From: Bostrychus sinensis
Taxonomy: Eukaryota > Chordata > Actinopteri > Gobiiformes > Eleotridae
NCBI GenBank assembly: GCA_020698575.1
Contig: CM036242.1
Coordinates: 12,101,624-12,165,623, forward strand
Length of the DNA stretch: 64,000 bases
Direction of reading: 5' to 3'
A model generated the notes under the pieces. That model searched no databases and was not told the origin of the DNA. It worked only from the letters and a program-made list of their open reading frames with translations. Below are positions 20,645 through 32,404 of this stretch, piece after piece. Position numbers and translations under genes: made by a program. Numbering within the stretch: the stretch's first letter is position 1; every line of letters starts with the position of its first letter.

Positions 20645-21106
20645 CACTATATTTCCAAAAGTATCACCCACCCAAATAACTGAACTCAGGTGTTCCAATC
20701 ACTTCCATGGCCACAGATGTATAAAATCAAGCACCTAGGCATGCAGCTTTGTGGAAAACTTTGTGGAAAAGTTTGGGGATGGCCACTTCCTGTTCCAACA
20801 TGACTGCGCAACAGTGCAGAGCAAAGCAAGGTCCATAAAGACATGGATGAGTGAGTTTGATGTGGAAGAACTTGACTGAGCTGCACAGAGTCCTGACCTC
20901 AACCTGACAGAACACCTTTTGGATGAATTAGAGTGAAAACTGCGAGACAGGCCTTCTCATCCAACGTTGGTGAGAACATCAGACACATAGATGTCTGACG
21001 TAGATCGATACCAAGGGTGGGCTGATATCATATTAAACCCTATGAATTAAGAATGGAACGTCACTTAAGTTCGTATGCGTGAGCTAATACTTTTGGAAAT
21101 ATAGGG
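20645..21106 (+). mobile_element. Tc1/mariner-type element, internally deleted
   Basis: Terminal inverted repeats are CACTATATTTCCAAAAGTAT at the left and ATACTTTTGGAAATATAGG at the right, typical of a widespread fish Tc1-like family. Total length is about 460 bp, against roughly 1.3 kb for autonomous relatives, so most of the transposase is deleted. From 20772 the plus frame gives the C-terminal half of the catalytic domain. FLFQHDCA holds the second catalytic Asp, and SPDLNLTEHLLDELE holds the catalytic Glu (consensus NPIEHLWDEL). Counting the stop, 35 codons separate them. Two in-frame TGA codons break the frame. Dead. Confidence 0.9.
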
Positions 21107-21394
21107 TATATGTGGATATGGCAGGTTCAGCCTTATGTTCCCATAGCCCTATTTCCCCACATTTCTCTTTATTTTTTTTTAAAAAAGAAAATCAGGCCCT
21201 ATGTTCCCACAGATGTATGTTACCATATGTCTAAGATTTAGTGTAGGGATTACAGTTAAACATGCACCATTTACAGGAAAGTAATCTTAGAAATGTTGGA
21301 ACATAGACCTAACATTTGGCTGTGGGAACACAGAAACGCTCTTGATGTGGCAACCTTAACGTTTTCAGCGCCTGCAAAGGTCAACACCTCCACA
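21107..21394. other. Unannotated spacer
   Basis: TATGTTCCCATAG and TATGTTCCCACAG recur near 21134 and 21200, hinting at a decayed repeat. Nothing else recognised. Confidence 0.45.
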
Positions 21395-21485
21395 AACAGG
21401 AATACTCAAATATGAATGAATGAAACAAGTTACAAGGTATGTTTTTGATGAGGAAACAACGAGTTAACATGGTAGAAAGGTTGAA
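21395..21485 (+). repeat. Family B fragment
   Basis: Matches the 3' part of the copy at 13480-13937 and the inverse of 53330-53420: AGGAATACTCAAATATGAAT, GAATGAAACAAG, GGTATGTTTTTGATGAGG, AAACAACGAGTTAACATGGT. Confidence 0.75.
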
Positions 21486-24400
21486 AGAGAAGTTGAGTTA
21501 GCGTTAGGTTTAATCTCAAAGCATCTGGAGATATATGGTCATTTGGAGCTAGTTCATCCAATCACCTCCAAATATTGCTCTTAACGTACCTGCCCTTTCC
21601 AAAGGCCTTGTGTGAAAGACCCCCAGATGGTAATGTAGAACAGACCATCTGGCCTGTTAGGTGACAGTAACTTGCATTTGCCCCAAATGTGTGATTGACA
21701 ACTTCCATCTATTTTATCGCAATTTTTTTTTTTTTTTTTTTTTTTTTAATTGACAGTCAAATCAAAGTTTTCAAAAGTTACTTGGAAGAAAAGCTTTGGT
21801 CAGCCACACACGTATTTACAAAAAATTCTTGTATTGTATATTGTATACAGGATATTGGCTGGTGGCTACACAGCTCATCACCACTAAATCAATGCCTGCG
21901 CAGAAACAGGCTCAGGCCTGTGTATGTCTGATTACGCAGAACAAGGCCCCCAAATGCAGAAAAGAAGAGCAGAGTAAAACACTGGCAGTGCATAATGTTT
22001 AACAAGGTGGAGATAACATTTAGCATGCATTGTGAAACAGTATTTTGTACATGAATTTAAACAGAAGCCATATTTTATAGAAAATGTCATGACTCATGCC
22101 TTGAGCTGTTTCCGGTTTCAGACACCAATATTTAGGATGACAAGACTCCACAACTGTGTCTTTATCAAATATGTGCCATTGACACAAAACAGTTGTATGT
22201 TCAAGGAAAAGATACTCGCATGTGTCACAAGTGGTTCATACCAAACCAGATCTGTCTATTGTGTACATCTACTGTACGCCTATTTATCTGAATCTTTAAT
22301 AAGTGATCTATTTTGGTCAACTTGAATGTCCTTTTCCATTTAGTCATTTGTCAGAAACATTGTAACCACTGGGTATATAGGGAAGCGTATTCAGCATTTA
22401 TATTACATACATTTATACAAAGTGACTTTCTTCTATCCCGAAGTCAGTAATGGTCCAGCCATAATCTCTGCGCTACAGCAAAGGACACGCCACACTGATG
22501 GAACTCGAACATTCATCAAAAAGTGAGCAGTCTGTTGCAATTACTTGTAAAATGAAAAGACATAAAATGAACTAAAGATAGAGTGAATTAAAGATTAATG
22601 GATGATCCCATGGACTGCACTGTACTGCGGCAGAAAGGCCAATGGTTAGAGACACTGTTAGCCGAGTTCTCTTTGTGTTAACTTTGTATTTTATAATGAA
22701 CTCTGCCTTCCACCAACAGTATAAATGCATTACAAATGAGGTTGTACAGCTCCTGACTCACTGTTTAATATGAAGCATTGGCAGGAAAAAAGCAAGTAAA
22801 ATGAATTATGCCAATGCAGTGGTAGAAAACAATTTTTTTTAAAAACTTTATTTACTTAAGTAAATTTTTTTAAGTACTTTCTGATTACAATATCTAAAAC
22901 ATGCTTTCACTTATAGTTCAATATTCATATTTTTAGGAGAAAATGTTAATTAAATTAATTAAATAGACCCTGGTTTGGCAACTGTACCACTGGCAATGCT
23001 ACTAGAAGCAGTAATAACAATAGCAGCAGTAGTAGTAGTAAGAGTATAATCTTAGCAGAAGTAGTAGTATATTTTACTGTGCTTCAAATCTTAAAATACT
23101 ATACTGTGATGGAAATTTTAGATTGAGATACTTGACAAAAGGCAGTGTCTGGATCAAACAGCAAGTTGTCTTTATTTTACTTGTGCACAAGGAGAACACA
23201 GCACAAAGGAGAGATGCAGAGTGTCCTACCCCCCCTTAGCAGAAGGTAGTTTTTATACCAACCTACACAGGAGAGAGTACGTGTCCCAGAGTCACAAGCA
23301 TATCTGAAGACTTTTGCTCTAATCTTTAAGAAGACGCCATGTCCTAGCCTCGTGTGCACTAAGACACAACATCCTTTGGCCTCACAGCTGCTACGCATGC
23401 CATTGCCCTGTACAGCACTAAGCTCAGATAATAGGATAACAGTAGGATAACACAGAAATTAATGAATTTCCAACACAATACACTTTACAGTGGTACAGAT
23501 GTATGTTCAGATGTAATGCTACCTGCCAGCACGGTCCCATTACTTTGATGTTGTGGGACGTTATTTCCAAAATGCTACAGATGTCCTCCCCAATGATAAT
23601 TTTAACACCTGCCTGCTAACACTGTAGAACTGGTTTGTTGTGTGACAACATTTTCAGGAGTGCTGTAAGTGGGAGCAGAATGGCTGTTACAGTTATCTAT
23701 CTGGTGTCACCTCTGTGATGAACTGGAGACTGGAATCCTCTCACACAGAGGCAGCTTATTGGATACTGTAAAATTAAAACAGTAGGTTCATTACAAACCT
23801 CAGGCATTTTAGGGATTGAGACTGCATGGTAGGGTGACGTTTACCAGCTGCTAGCCATGTGGCTTTGACGCTCGAGCAGTGGAGGGATATTGGCGACTCT
23901 TTGCAGCATAGCAGCACCACTGGATTAAGTGTGGATGCTCCTCGGGCGCCGCAGCACTCCAATCTGGCTCATGTTGTGAAGCTGGAAACCTGTCAGGAGC
24001 AGAGCTGCTACACTTTCTCTGGCTTCACACTGTTCTCCTTTTTTGATATTTCTCACTTTCTTTTTTTAAGTCTGTCCTTCAAAATGGGTGCAATGCAATT
24101 TTTGAGTATAGCTCACCTATACATTTAAGTTTCGGTTGTCCAAGCTATTTGGAACAATATTATAACAATATTATGAGTATATATTATAAATATGTTGGCT
24201 GCTGTGTGCTTTTCCATAAGCTGATATATCATTGATATAGGATTTTGATCCTCTGGAGGCATGTGTTCTGTACTGTACTAATATGTACTGTACATACACA
24301 TTTTTTCTGGAGTGAATTAAATCGTCAAAGAAAACAGGACTCAGTCAGCAGTGTTACAACAACAGGCAAATGGTCTTTAAGAGAACAAAATATTTTAAAT

Positions 24401-24734
24401 ACCTTAAAAATTATGTTCAGAGAAGGCCAACTGCTCCAAATACTATAAATCTGAGTATAAAGTCTTCTTGGAAGAATTCATTTCTGTCTCATCCACACGA
24501 CTGCTCACACTTCTTATAAGATATATACTGAGACACAGAAACATTACCTTGGGGGACAGAGCTTCTGCGATCCCTGCCCCATCTGTCTGGAACTCCCTCT
24601 CTCCAAACATCTGTACTTCACAACAATAGACTTTAAAAACAACTTTTTATCAACAAAGCTGCTATAACTACATTCTATAGCTGTTTGTTCTATATAAATC
24701 ATAGGGAATTAGATCTTTTTTTGTTTTTTTGGGC
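21486..24734. other. Long unannotated stretch
   Basis: No gene or recognised element. Simple tracts are a T run near 21722-21747 and an AGT/AGC-rich tract near 23016-23070. The 89 and 62 aa frames near 23774-24128 overlap on opposite strands and neither has a recognisable motif. Confidence 0.5.
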
Positions 24735-24925
24735 TGCTCCCTTTTTTATTTGTGGTTGCCACAGCAAAACCTGGTGCACAGTGATTTGGAAGGGTTTTAT
24801 GCCAGATGCCCTTCCTGATGCAACCAGCCTCATACTGTAACTGGAGTTGCTCAGTGACACAGCAATAGTATGCACTTCAGGTGAGATTCAATCCACCAAC
24901 CCTCTATTAGAAGGGCAAACAATAG
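24735..24925 (-). mobile_element. tRNA-SINE-like element, minus strand
   Basis: Minus-strand reading gives TTTGCCCTTCTAATAGAGGG, a B-box-like GGTTGGTGGATTGAATCTC, GTGCATACTATTGCTGTGTC, and the tail GGTTGCATCAGGAAGGGCAT then CTGGCATAAAACCC. That tail also occurs in the plus orientation at 4200-4255. The head near 24925 is incomplete. Confidence 0.68.
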
Positions 24926-24945
24926 CAGCTAATGAACTAGAAGCA

Positions 24946-26145
24946 CACAAAGAAAGGGTTGCCAGATCTCACTGACAGTTTCTAGCCCAACATAATAAAA
25001 ATAGCCCAAATCACAATGACTCTTACTTAGAAAGAACATAAAACTTAACAGCAGCACTAAAAACAGAACACAAACAGATTCCCCACAAACAGTGTCATCA
25101 GACGACCAAGGCGTCATAGAAACCACAAAAAACATGAAATATGAGCCACCAAACACATAAATATCTCATTACAAATCAATGATATATGAGTGGGAGGACA
25201 CATAAAGTACCATATTTTCTGGAATATAAGTCGCAATTTTTTTCATAGTATGGCTAGGGGTGCGACATATACTCAGGTGTGACTGAATGTACGCCAGTTA
25301 CACCTTTCACGTGGTTGTTATTTTCACACTGACAGCCGCGAGAAGGCACTCTAGGCCACTCTAGTACCAGCATCTGCTGCACCTGTACCACTGACAATTT
25401 AAAATGTAAACATTACCACTAACAACTTGTGAAAATGATGCTGAGTCTGACGACAGCCACGCAGAAGAGGAAGCAGCGCTTCGTCTATCTCCGGAGTTGG
25501 TGGAGTTGTTCAGAAGCGACACCGAGGATGAAGAATTTAAAGGATTTAGTGATTAGGAGTGAGATGGTGAGTTTGCTGAACTTGTTATATTATGTTCTTT
25601 ATGCTATAGGTTTGTGAATAACTGTTAATATATTACGTTAACATACAAGACACCTATTCAGTTCGTTGTTTATGCTTCATGTAGCTGAATAACCATCAAT
25701 GTGTTACGTTAGCATACCGCACACCTGTGCAGCCTGTTGTTCTCTATTCTATTATTGCTATAACTTGCCTTTCAAGATGAAATGTCTGCTCTTGGTGTTG
25801 GATTTTGTAAAATAAATTTCCCCAAAAAATGCGACTTGTAGTCCAGTGTGACTTATATACGTATTTTTCTTCTTCATTATGCGTTTTTTGGCAAGTGTGA
25901 CTTATAGTCACACTATAATATATAGCACTATAATATATAGCAGCAACGTATAGTCCGGAAAATACAGTATATATTTCTACTTTGTTTGCCATAAAATTAC
26001 AACTATATTATGAACCTGTCAAATGTTTCAAAAAGCAGCCCAAATTTTTATAAACCAAGCCAATTCTGTTTTTTTCCAGCCCAAGATGTTCAAAAGAAGC
26101 CCAATTGGGCAGAAACCAGCCCAATCTGGCAACACTGCACAAAGA
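24946..26145. mobile_element. hAT-type element carrying a nested MITE
   Basis: The element is 24954-26137. The left end AAGGGTTGCCAGATCT and the right end ATCTGGCAACACTG share an 11-12 bp inverted core (GTTGCCAGAT), with inverted subterminal AGCCCAA/TTGGGC blocks. Perfect 8 bp target copies CACAAAGA lie at 24946-24953 and 26138-26145. Removing the nested 762 bp MITE leaves about 420 bp of outer element. The outer sequence has no transposase. Short frames rich in Trp/Leu on the minus strand (26008-26240) come from repeated AGCCCAA words. Confidence 0.9.
25208..25969. mobile_element. Nested TACNGTATTTTCCGG-type MITE
   Basis: Left end TACCATATTTTCTGGAATAT and right end reading inverted TACTGTATTTTCCGGACTAT belong to a very common vertebrate MITE with a following AAGTCGCA motif. 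Inverted GTCGC/GCGAC and ACTTATA blocks occur inside both ends. TA dinucleotides bound both ends. The centre (about 25432-25550) holds an acidic, Ser-rich piece reading ESDDSHAEEE...LFRSDTEDEEF before a stop. It is probably a relic exon of the autonomous parent. Sitting inside the hAT at 24954-26137 makes it the younger insertion. Confidence 0.85.
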
Positions 26146-27164
26146 ATCCAGACTAGCAACCCTGGATCCAGCACAACACAATGGTAAAGTATCTTCTGAA
26201 AAAAATGTTGGATCCAAGCAGTGTTCCAGATCCACACCAAAAACTAATCATTCACTCTTTGGCCCATTACTGACCTTTTACTGAAAATGTTATCAAAATC
26301 ATACAATTAGTTCTTTCTAACAAAAAAAAAAAAAAAAAAAAAAAAAAAACATTATGGTAAAGATAATGCAGTCAAAACAGAAATTTGTTTGTTTTTATTG
26401 AAAACCACAGTAAAACTTGATTTGGCTTTTACTCGAAGATAAGCATTAAAACAATGAACAAAAGGCCAGGTTTGTTTACAAGCCTTCTTTGTAATTTTTT
26501 GTCAATATGACTTCTGCTGTGACGAGCTGCTTATACAACACTGCAGCTGCACAACGGACACATATCTTTTTATTTCACTGCGCAAAAATCGACTCTATGC
26601 TTTTTGGATTTACCCTTGAGATTCTCTACTGCGGTCCTTCTGTTCAGAGCGTTTTCACCAAAACTGGGTCAGCTCCATTCTCGGTGACCCAATGAAGGAC
26701 TTTTCTTTGTGGACAGTTTTAAAAACATATCTTGTTAAACCTCTGTTAAATGTTTTATCAGGAAGACTCAGTGCTCCATAGCTATCCTCCATGTACACGT
26801 TCAAATATTACTGATATTCATCTAATTCTGTTTAAAGCTTTGGCCAAATGTACGACCATTTTATATCTTTATAACTTTTATTTTAGCTGGAAGTGGTTCC
26901 TTTCTCCACACTTGATCAGTTTATCCACTGTGATATAGTAAACAGTTAACTATCTTTTGTCTACACCTCTAACAGTTTTCCTGCTGGGCTTCTTTAGGCC
27001 TGTTTCATTGGATTTTGGATTCTGTTTTATTCTGTAAACCGCGCTTTGCCCAGTTCCCTTAGAATACCTCCCACTCTGCAACTCACAGCCCACTACAGCC
27101 TCAAGCTGCCTCTTTGTCTCTTTCATTGACCCAGTCAGTCCATCCACCCATTTATCCATCTTTT
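26146..27164. other. Unannotated stretch with A28 run
   Basis: 26322-26349 is 28 consecutive A. No gene seen. Confidence 0.55.
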
Positions 27165-27215
27165 TCTGCTTATCCAGGGCCAGGCCATAGGGCAGTAGTC
27201 TATAACCTGGCAGTC
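27165..27215. repeat. LINE-tail-type fragment
   Basis: TTTTTCTGCTTATCCAGGGC then CAGGCCATAGGGCAGTAGTC resembles a phrase common near the 3' ends of fish LINEs. Only about 50 bases remain. Confidence 0.45.
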
Positions 27216-27249
27216 TGCTCCACACCGCTTCACAGAACCATCTGGGAAG

Positions 27250-27400
27250 GCTCCCTTTGAAAATGCACACAGTAGAATATTTGGAGGTGACTGGATAAAG
27301 CAACGACTGCCTTCTGTGATTTGTTTAAGCACAGTCATAGCAATGATTCATATGATTTAGTAAAACAACATACCAGTACAACAGTAAGGCTCGTATGTTC
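27250..27400 (+). repeat. Diverged repeat pair F, copy 1
   Basis: GACTGGATAAAGCAACGACT, CAGTCATAGCAATGATTCATATGA and ACAACAGTAA correspond in order to GATTGGATGTAGCAAAAGC, CAATCATAGCAACAACTCATATGA and ACAACAGTAA at about 50757-50865. The similarity is moderate. Confidence 0.45.
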
Positions 27401-28300
27401 AAAATATTGTACATACTACATATGTGCAATACTACATTGTTTGTTTGTTTGTTTAAACCTAAAACATCACACCTAAAACCTGTCTACATGCTGCACTACT
27501 GGGTGAGCAGGTAAACCACAAGTGGATAGGACAGGATGGATTTTTGGAGGTTTTCAAGATGATAAAGTAAAGTAAATTAGTCAAAGCAGGAGCATTCAGA
27601 CCTTCACAGATATTTCAGGTCTTTAGCGGAATAAAAGAAGTGGGATGTCACCATATCTTTTTTACTTTAATTTGTACAGAGTTTTGTTTATTTATTTATT
27701 TACTTTTATTTTAGCAGTTGCCTCAGCAAATGATTTGTATGGGTACTTTGGCATACAATTAAAATCAAAATGATCATTCCCCTTAACAAAAGCAAATACA
27801 GTCCTTTTCAAAGGCTCTAAGCGCTGTTGTTTATATTGTGTTTGCATCCACAAGAACAAAGAAATCTGCATTTAAAAAAAGGCACAAAAAGAATGCAATG
27901 GCAAATTATTAGCTATTTGACATTTACTAATCAGTAGTGTAAAATTTGATTCAAAACTCTTATGGTAGTTTTTCAAAAAGTGGTCATAGAAAACATCTGT
28001 GTTTGAGTACAAAGACATTTTATACTTTATTGTAAAAGCTAACCCAAGGGCATGTTTTTGCTTTGAAAATCAAATTCAAGATATAAAATGTCTGTAAATA
28101 CCAATAAATATTCAAAATAATAAATAAAAATAAATAAAAACCTATCACGAATTCACTTATTTTACTATAAATTTCCTTTGAAACAAGTTATTAAACCTAA
28201 AAAATATATAACAAAATAAAATAGTCCTGTTGAAATAATATTTTCAGCACCTCTTTTCAGCGACACTGTTTTTAATAGTTTAATATGGAAAGATCACAAA
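27401..28300. other. Unannotated AT-rich stretch
   Basis: Contains (GTTT)n near 27440 and AAATAAATA-rich DNA near 28110-28140. No gene seen. Confidence 0.55.
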
Positions 28301-28396
28301 TATTCTCAAATAGTCAAATGATAAAATAGTTCCAAGTACCCCTACAAAGTGCTCGCATACCCCTAGGGTCCCTGCACCCCTGGTTGGGAAACACTG
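28301..28396. mobile_element. hAT (Charlie-like) right terminus
   Basis: Ends CCTGGTTGGGAAACACTG, the inverse of the vertebrate Charlie start CAGTGTTTCCCAACCAGG. Internal CCCCTAGGGTCC and GTACCCCTACAAAGTGC are typical. No matching left end was found within 1 kb, so it is truncated. Confidence 0.65.
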
Positions 28397-28404
28397 AGCT
28401 AGAG

Positions 28405-28562
28405 GAGCATGGATTGAGCGGTAACTCAAGAGATTTCACCACCAGGCGTCTGTACAGCAGATTGATGGCATTGCTGTGGACTGGTCTGTCAATCTCCCTC
28501 TCCATTCTCTTTTCACTCAAGAACAAGACCCCGAGATACTTCATCCTCTCCCCTTCAGGCAA
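28405..28562 (-). pseudogene. Rex1-type LINE RT fragment
   Basis: On the minus strand from 28562 the frame reads PEGERMKYLGVLFLSEKRME then REIDRPV, followed by INLLYRRLVVKSLEL. This is the Rex1 VEEFKYLGVLFTSDGKMEREIDRRIGAA block just after the RT core. It is only about 50 codons, broken at the left by the hAT terminus. A neighbouring Rex1 copy on the same strand begins at 30550, but the intervening DNA is not Rex1, so these are probably separate insertions. Confidence 0.8.
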
Positions 28563-30039
28563 AAACTCTCAACTTTGTGCAAGTGAACTGTCTTGTTAGT
28601 TCTGCACAAAAAACATTTTGTCTGAAGCTGACATTAACTAAAATGTTGATCTGTGGTTCCCTTACATTCCCTGACTTTAGCTCTCCATAAGTGCACACTG
28701 GCTTTTCCAACATGCAAGAGGCCAACCGTCGATGCTTCATCATTAAACTGAGTTCCCTGACACTCCTGGCTTTAACCCTATTATCACACTGCAATAAAGT
28801 AAGTTTTTTATGAGACGGAGGTGATGGATTGGCCTGCCAGCCTGTATCTGTCCACTGGCTCTTTGTAAAGCAGCAGAAACCTCTCATCAATCTTCGACCT
28901 CATAGAGCGCTCTGGGAGACTTCTGACGAACAGGTTGTCTAACACCGCATCCCAATTACGAAGCTCCGTCGTGTGTACTTCGGTCGTTCTTACAGGTGCA
29001 CAGCGCTAAGATATGTGATCACAAATGCATTAACCAGCATTTTAGAGTTCATTAGTGATGCTTTCAGGCCAGAAACAGCATGAGATCTTACAACTGACAG
29101 GGCTTCTGAGCAAGGTTTTCCAAATTTATTAGGCTTGCACAGCTTCAGTTCGTCGAACTGTTGGGTACTGAAAAATGCAAAGAATCTATTTATTTTTAAA
29201 AATCAACATTTCACTTTGAAGGTGAGGGGGGGACATGTGAAAATGATTTTTGGTTTAACTTCAAAAGGAAAGTGTTTCTATATTTGGAGACACGTTAAAA
29301 TGCTTAACTTGTGAGCCAAGATCTTTATTTCAGAGGGAAGATGAGAGGTGTCAAAGCGTCACATTTTAAATGGAAACAAAATGAAGAGCTGTCACTATAG
29401 TCAAAGCAATGTAAAACTTACTTCTCATAATAAAAAAGACATTTAATGCAGGGAAGTAACCCAATCCAAACACTCACCGTTCTGCCTCACTGGATCGATA
29501 CTGCACAAATAGCTAAAAACATTTGCAAATAGACTGTACAGCTGATCTTTACAAGCCTTCTGGTATTTTATAGACAAAACACTAGAGTGTAGACGAGAAT
29601 CGATAATGAAGCTATTATTTTCAGCCCAAAGGTCCGATGAGGCTGTGTATGAAGAGGACTCACATAAATCTGCTTTATAAGGAGCAATAAACTGTGATTT
29701 CTAAAAACTAATGCCTTCGTAACACAACAGAAAATAATAATTTCCGTCTGCCTGAAATATAGACCCTTCCACAAATTACATCACCGACAAGATACATGAC
29801 TGCTGCAGCACCGGAAATAGCTGTATTTTTCATTCTTTTATAAACATGTGAAACTTTTAAAAAACTGAACGGATAGACCGTCAGAATGACTTTTCATGAG
29901 ACTGATGTTTAACAGTCTATTGATGTGTTGTTTACCTCTTGGAGGTGGACCAAGAACGATTCAATTCTGTAATCAATTTACAAGTAGACGCACACGTGGG
30001 GCACAGACCTCCATCCAGAGCCCTAGCTCTGTCGCGGCC
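28563..30039. other. Unannotated stretch
   Basis: No element recognised. A 111 aa minus frame (28555-28890), preceded near 28890-28980 by a second minus reading with LPERSMRSKIDERFLLLYKE, looks more protein-like than most. It is broken by stops and I cannot place it. Confidence 0.4.
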
Positions 30040-30380
30040 CTAGACTGAAATTAGACATTTTGAACAAAACATATGTAACTCCCTACATTCTAGTGAATTT
30101 TAAATGATGACATACTCAGCTATTAAGATAGAAGTACAATTTATAGTTTTCTCCAAGATTCCAGACATTATTGTTAGAGTTCTGACCAATCACAAGTTTC
30201 TCTTGTTGTGCTGCTCCTGCTCCAGCTCACAGTCACACACAGTCAGAGCCTTCAGTGTCATCACACTGGGCCGTGGACAGAGGCTCCAGAAAAGACTACA
30301 GGCAACAAACACCTTTGTCAGGACGTCTGAACTTCTGCTTTATGTTACTTTTATAATAATACAGCTGCAGCAGCCTTAGC
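30040..30380 (+). repeat. Dispersed repeat family D, copy 1
   Basis: Aligned with the inverted segment 35345-35860. Shared blocks include ATTCTAGTGAATTTTAAATG, GTTTTCTCCAAGATT, CAGAGCCTTCAGTGTCATCA, CACTGGGCCGTGGACAGAGG and TTGTCAGGACGTCTGAACTT. No termini were seen. It is probably the interior of a DNA transposon. The 91 aa frame is not shared with the other copies. Confidence 0.72.
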
Positions 30381-30549
30381 ATTGGCCTATATCGCCTATG
30401 CCACGGGTCGGCTCTGCCTCTGTCAAGGCATTGGCCCTGTGTTGCAATGGTATAGTGTCCAGACCTGGCTCATATCAGGAGTCTTCTAGTTCAGTGGTAA
30501 ATGCTCTATCTATTGAGCCATGATGCCTTGCTTACTAACTCCTGGCTAG
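30381..30549. other. Unannotated spacer with tRNA-like scrap
   Basis: CTAGTTCAGTGGTAAATGCT near 30488 resembles a tRNA A box, but no B box follows, so this is not a tRNA gene. It may be a SINE head. Confidence 0.4.
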
Positions 30550-31990
30550 TTTTAGTGAACAGATGCCCGAGCCACCTCAACTGACTCCTCTTGATGTGGA
30601 AGAGCAGTGGATCTACTCTGAGCTCCTCACGGGTGAGAGAGCTCCTTACCCTATCTCTAAGGGAGCGCCCAGACACCCTGCAGACCCTCCTTCTTCACCA
30701 CAACAGACCGATACAATGACCACAATACTGCAGATGCTGCACCAATCTGCTTGTCAATCTCACGCTCCATCCCTCCCTCACTCATAACAAGATCCCTAGA
30801 TACTTAAACTCCTCCACTTGAGGCAGGATCTCACCTCTGACCTGGAGAGGGCAAGCCAACCTTTTTTGGTCAAGAACCATGGCTTCAGACTTGGAGGTGC
30901 TGATTCCCATCCCAGTTGGTTAACACAGCCCTGCCGGAGTCCAATGTGCACTGGAAACAGGTCTGACTTACTACCGGCAATGTGGACAAAGCTCCTGCTC
31001 CAGTCATACAGGGACTGGACAGCCCTTAGCAGAGGGCCCTGGACCCCAGAGCACCCCCCACAGGACACCACGAAGGACATGGTCGAATGCCTTTTCCAAA
31101 TCCACAAAACACATGTGGACTGGATGGGCAAACTCCCATTAACCCTTGAGCACCCGATAGAGGGGGTAGAGCTGGTCCACTGTTCCATGGCCAGGACAAA
31201 AACCGCATTGTTCCTCCTGGATTTAAGGTTCGACTATCACCTGAATTATCCTCTCCAGAACCCTGGAGTGAACTTTCCCCTTTCCCCTTACGGCCACAGC
31301 TCTGAATGGCGTCGACAATAGAGGTGGAGAACATGGTCTACTCAGACTCAATGTCCACAACTTCCCTCGAAATCTGGTCGAAGCTCTCCCAGAGGTGGGA
31401 GTTGAAGACCCCTCTGACAGAGGGCTCAGCCAGACGTTCCCAACAGACCCTCACAACACGTTTGGGCCTGCTGAGTCTGTCCGGCTTCCTCCCCCGCTAG
31501 TGAATCCAACTCACCACCAGGTGGTGATCAGTTGACAGATCAGCCCCTCTCTTCACCCGAGTGTCCAAGACACACTGCTTAAGGTCAGATGAAATGACCA
31601 CAAAGTCGATCATCAACCTCTGACCTAAGGTGTCCTGGTGCCGCGTGCACTGATGGACACCCTTGTGCTTGAATATAGTGTTTTTTATGGACTAACTGTA
31701 ACTAGCACAGAAGTTCAATAACAAGACACCACTCAGGTTCAGATCAGGGAGGCTGTTCTTCCACACCTGTCCAGGTGTGGCTGTCATTGCCAACGTGGGC
31801 GTTTAAGTCTCCCAGCAAAACAATGGAGTCCCAGTCAGTGCACCTTCCAGCACACCTCCCAGAGATTCCAAGAAGGCCTCTGTACTGCTATTTGGACCAT
31901 AGGCACAAACAGAGCCCAAGCTGTGCATGCAGGTAAGCCCGACCATATCTACCCGGTATCTCTCAACCTGTCCACTGAAAATGTGTTATT
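30550..31990 (-). pseudogene. Rex1-type LINE: endonuclease plus partial reverse transcriptase
   Basis: Minus-strand remnant of a Rex1 (CR1-superclade) LINE, which would encode an APE endonuclease and RT for target-primed retrotransposition. Reading from 31990: CAYGPNSSTEAFLESLGGVL, a NAHVGND block next to the expected GDFN site, a DDRLCGHF/IDFVVIS-like block, then STDHHLVVSW (endonuclease end, catalytic His region intact). RT follows: VHMCFVDLEKAFDHV (motif A Asp present), LLRAVQSLYDWSRSF, GSKSDLFPVHIGLRQGC. It then jumps to SKSEAMVLDQKRLACPLQ, skipping the FADD catalytic block, so an internal deletion removed it. The C-terminus follows, with RSSLTREELRVDPLLFHIKR near 30600. Multiple stops and frameshifts: inactive. 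Confidence 0.92.
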
Positions 31991-32304
31991 ACCTGCTATA
32001 TCTTACAGGATTGTTGAATGAGTTCCAGACCTACTTCTAGGGGTGGGTCATATGGCAAAAAAAGCAAATTTTATTTGATTTTATTCAATTTTATGTTTAC
32101 TATTAAAAACTAATAATTATAGCTTTCATTCATCCTTATATTTAGATTTTATTGTAATAGGAAAGTGGGAGATTTAATGTAACATTTTTCATTGCAAGTT
32201 TTAGTTTTTATACAATAATAACTGTAATAATTTAAACAAATAAAAGAGGCAAGATGAAAACGTCCAGTTTCTTGCTGTGTGAGAGTGTATCAGCATCTGA
32301 ACTG
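31991..32304. other. Unannotated AT-rich spacer
   Basis: Nothing recognised between the two LINEs. Confidence 0.55.
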
Positions 32305-32402
32305 CTGCTCCAATGATGATCCTTCAGTGGCATTTAAGGATTGGTCAAATGCAGAGAACACATTTCCCTACAGGGATCAGTAAAGTATATCTTGCCTTAC
32401 CT
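32305..32402 (+). repeat. SINE/LINE 3'-tail fragment
   Basis: GATTGGTCAAATGCAGAGAA, CACATTTCCCTACAGGGATC and AGTAAAGTATATCTTGCC match a tail shared with the element at 47212-47565. The fragment abuts the broken 3' edge of the minus-strand LINE. Confidence 0.65.
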
Positions 32403-32404
32403 TA

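Noticed and set aside
30480..30530. tRNA-like sequence CTAGTTCAGTGGTAAATGCT
   Set aside because: No B box or acceptor stem follows.
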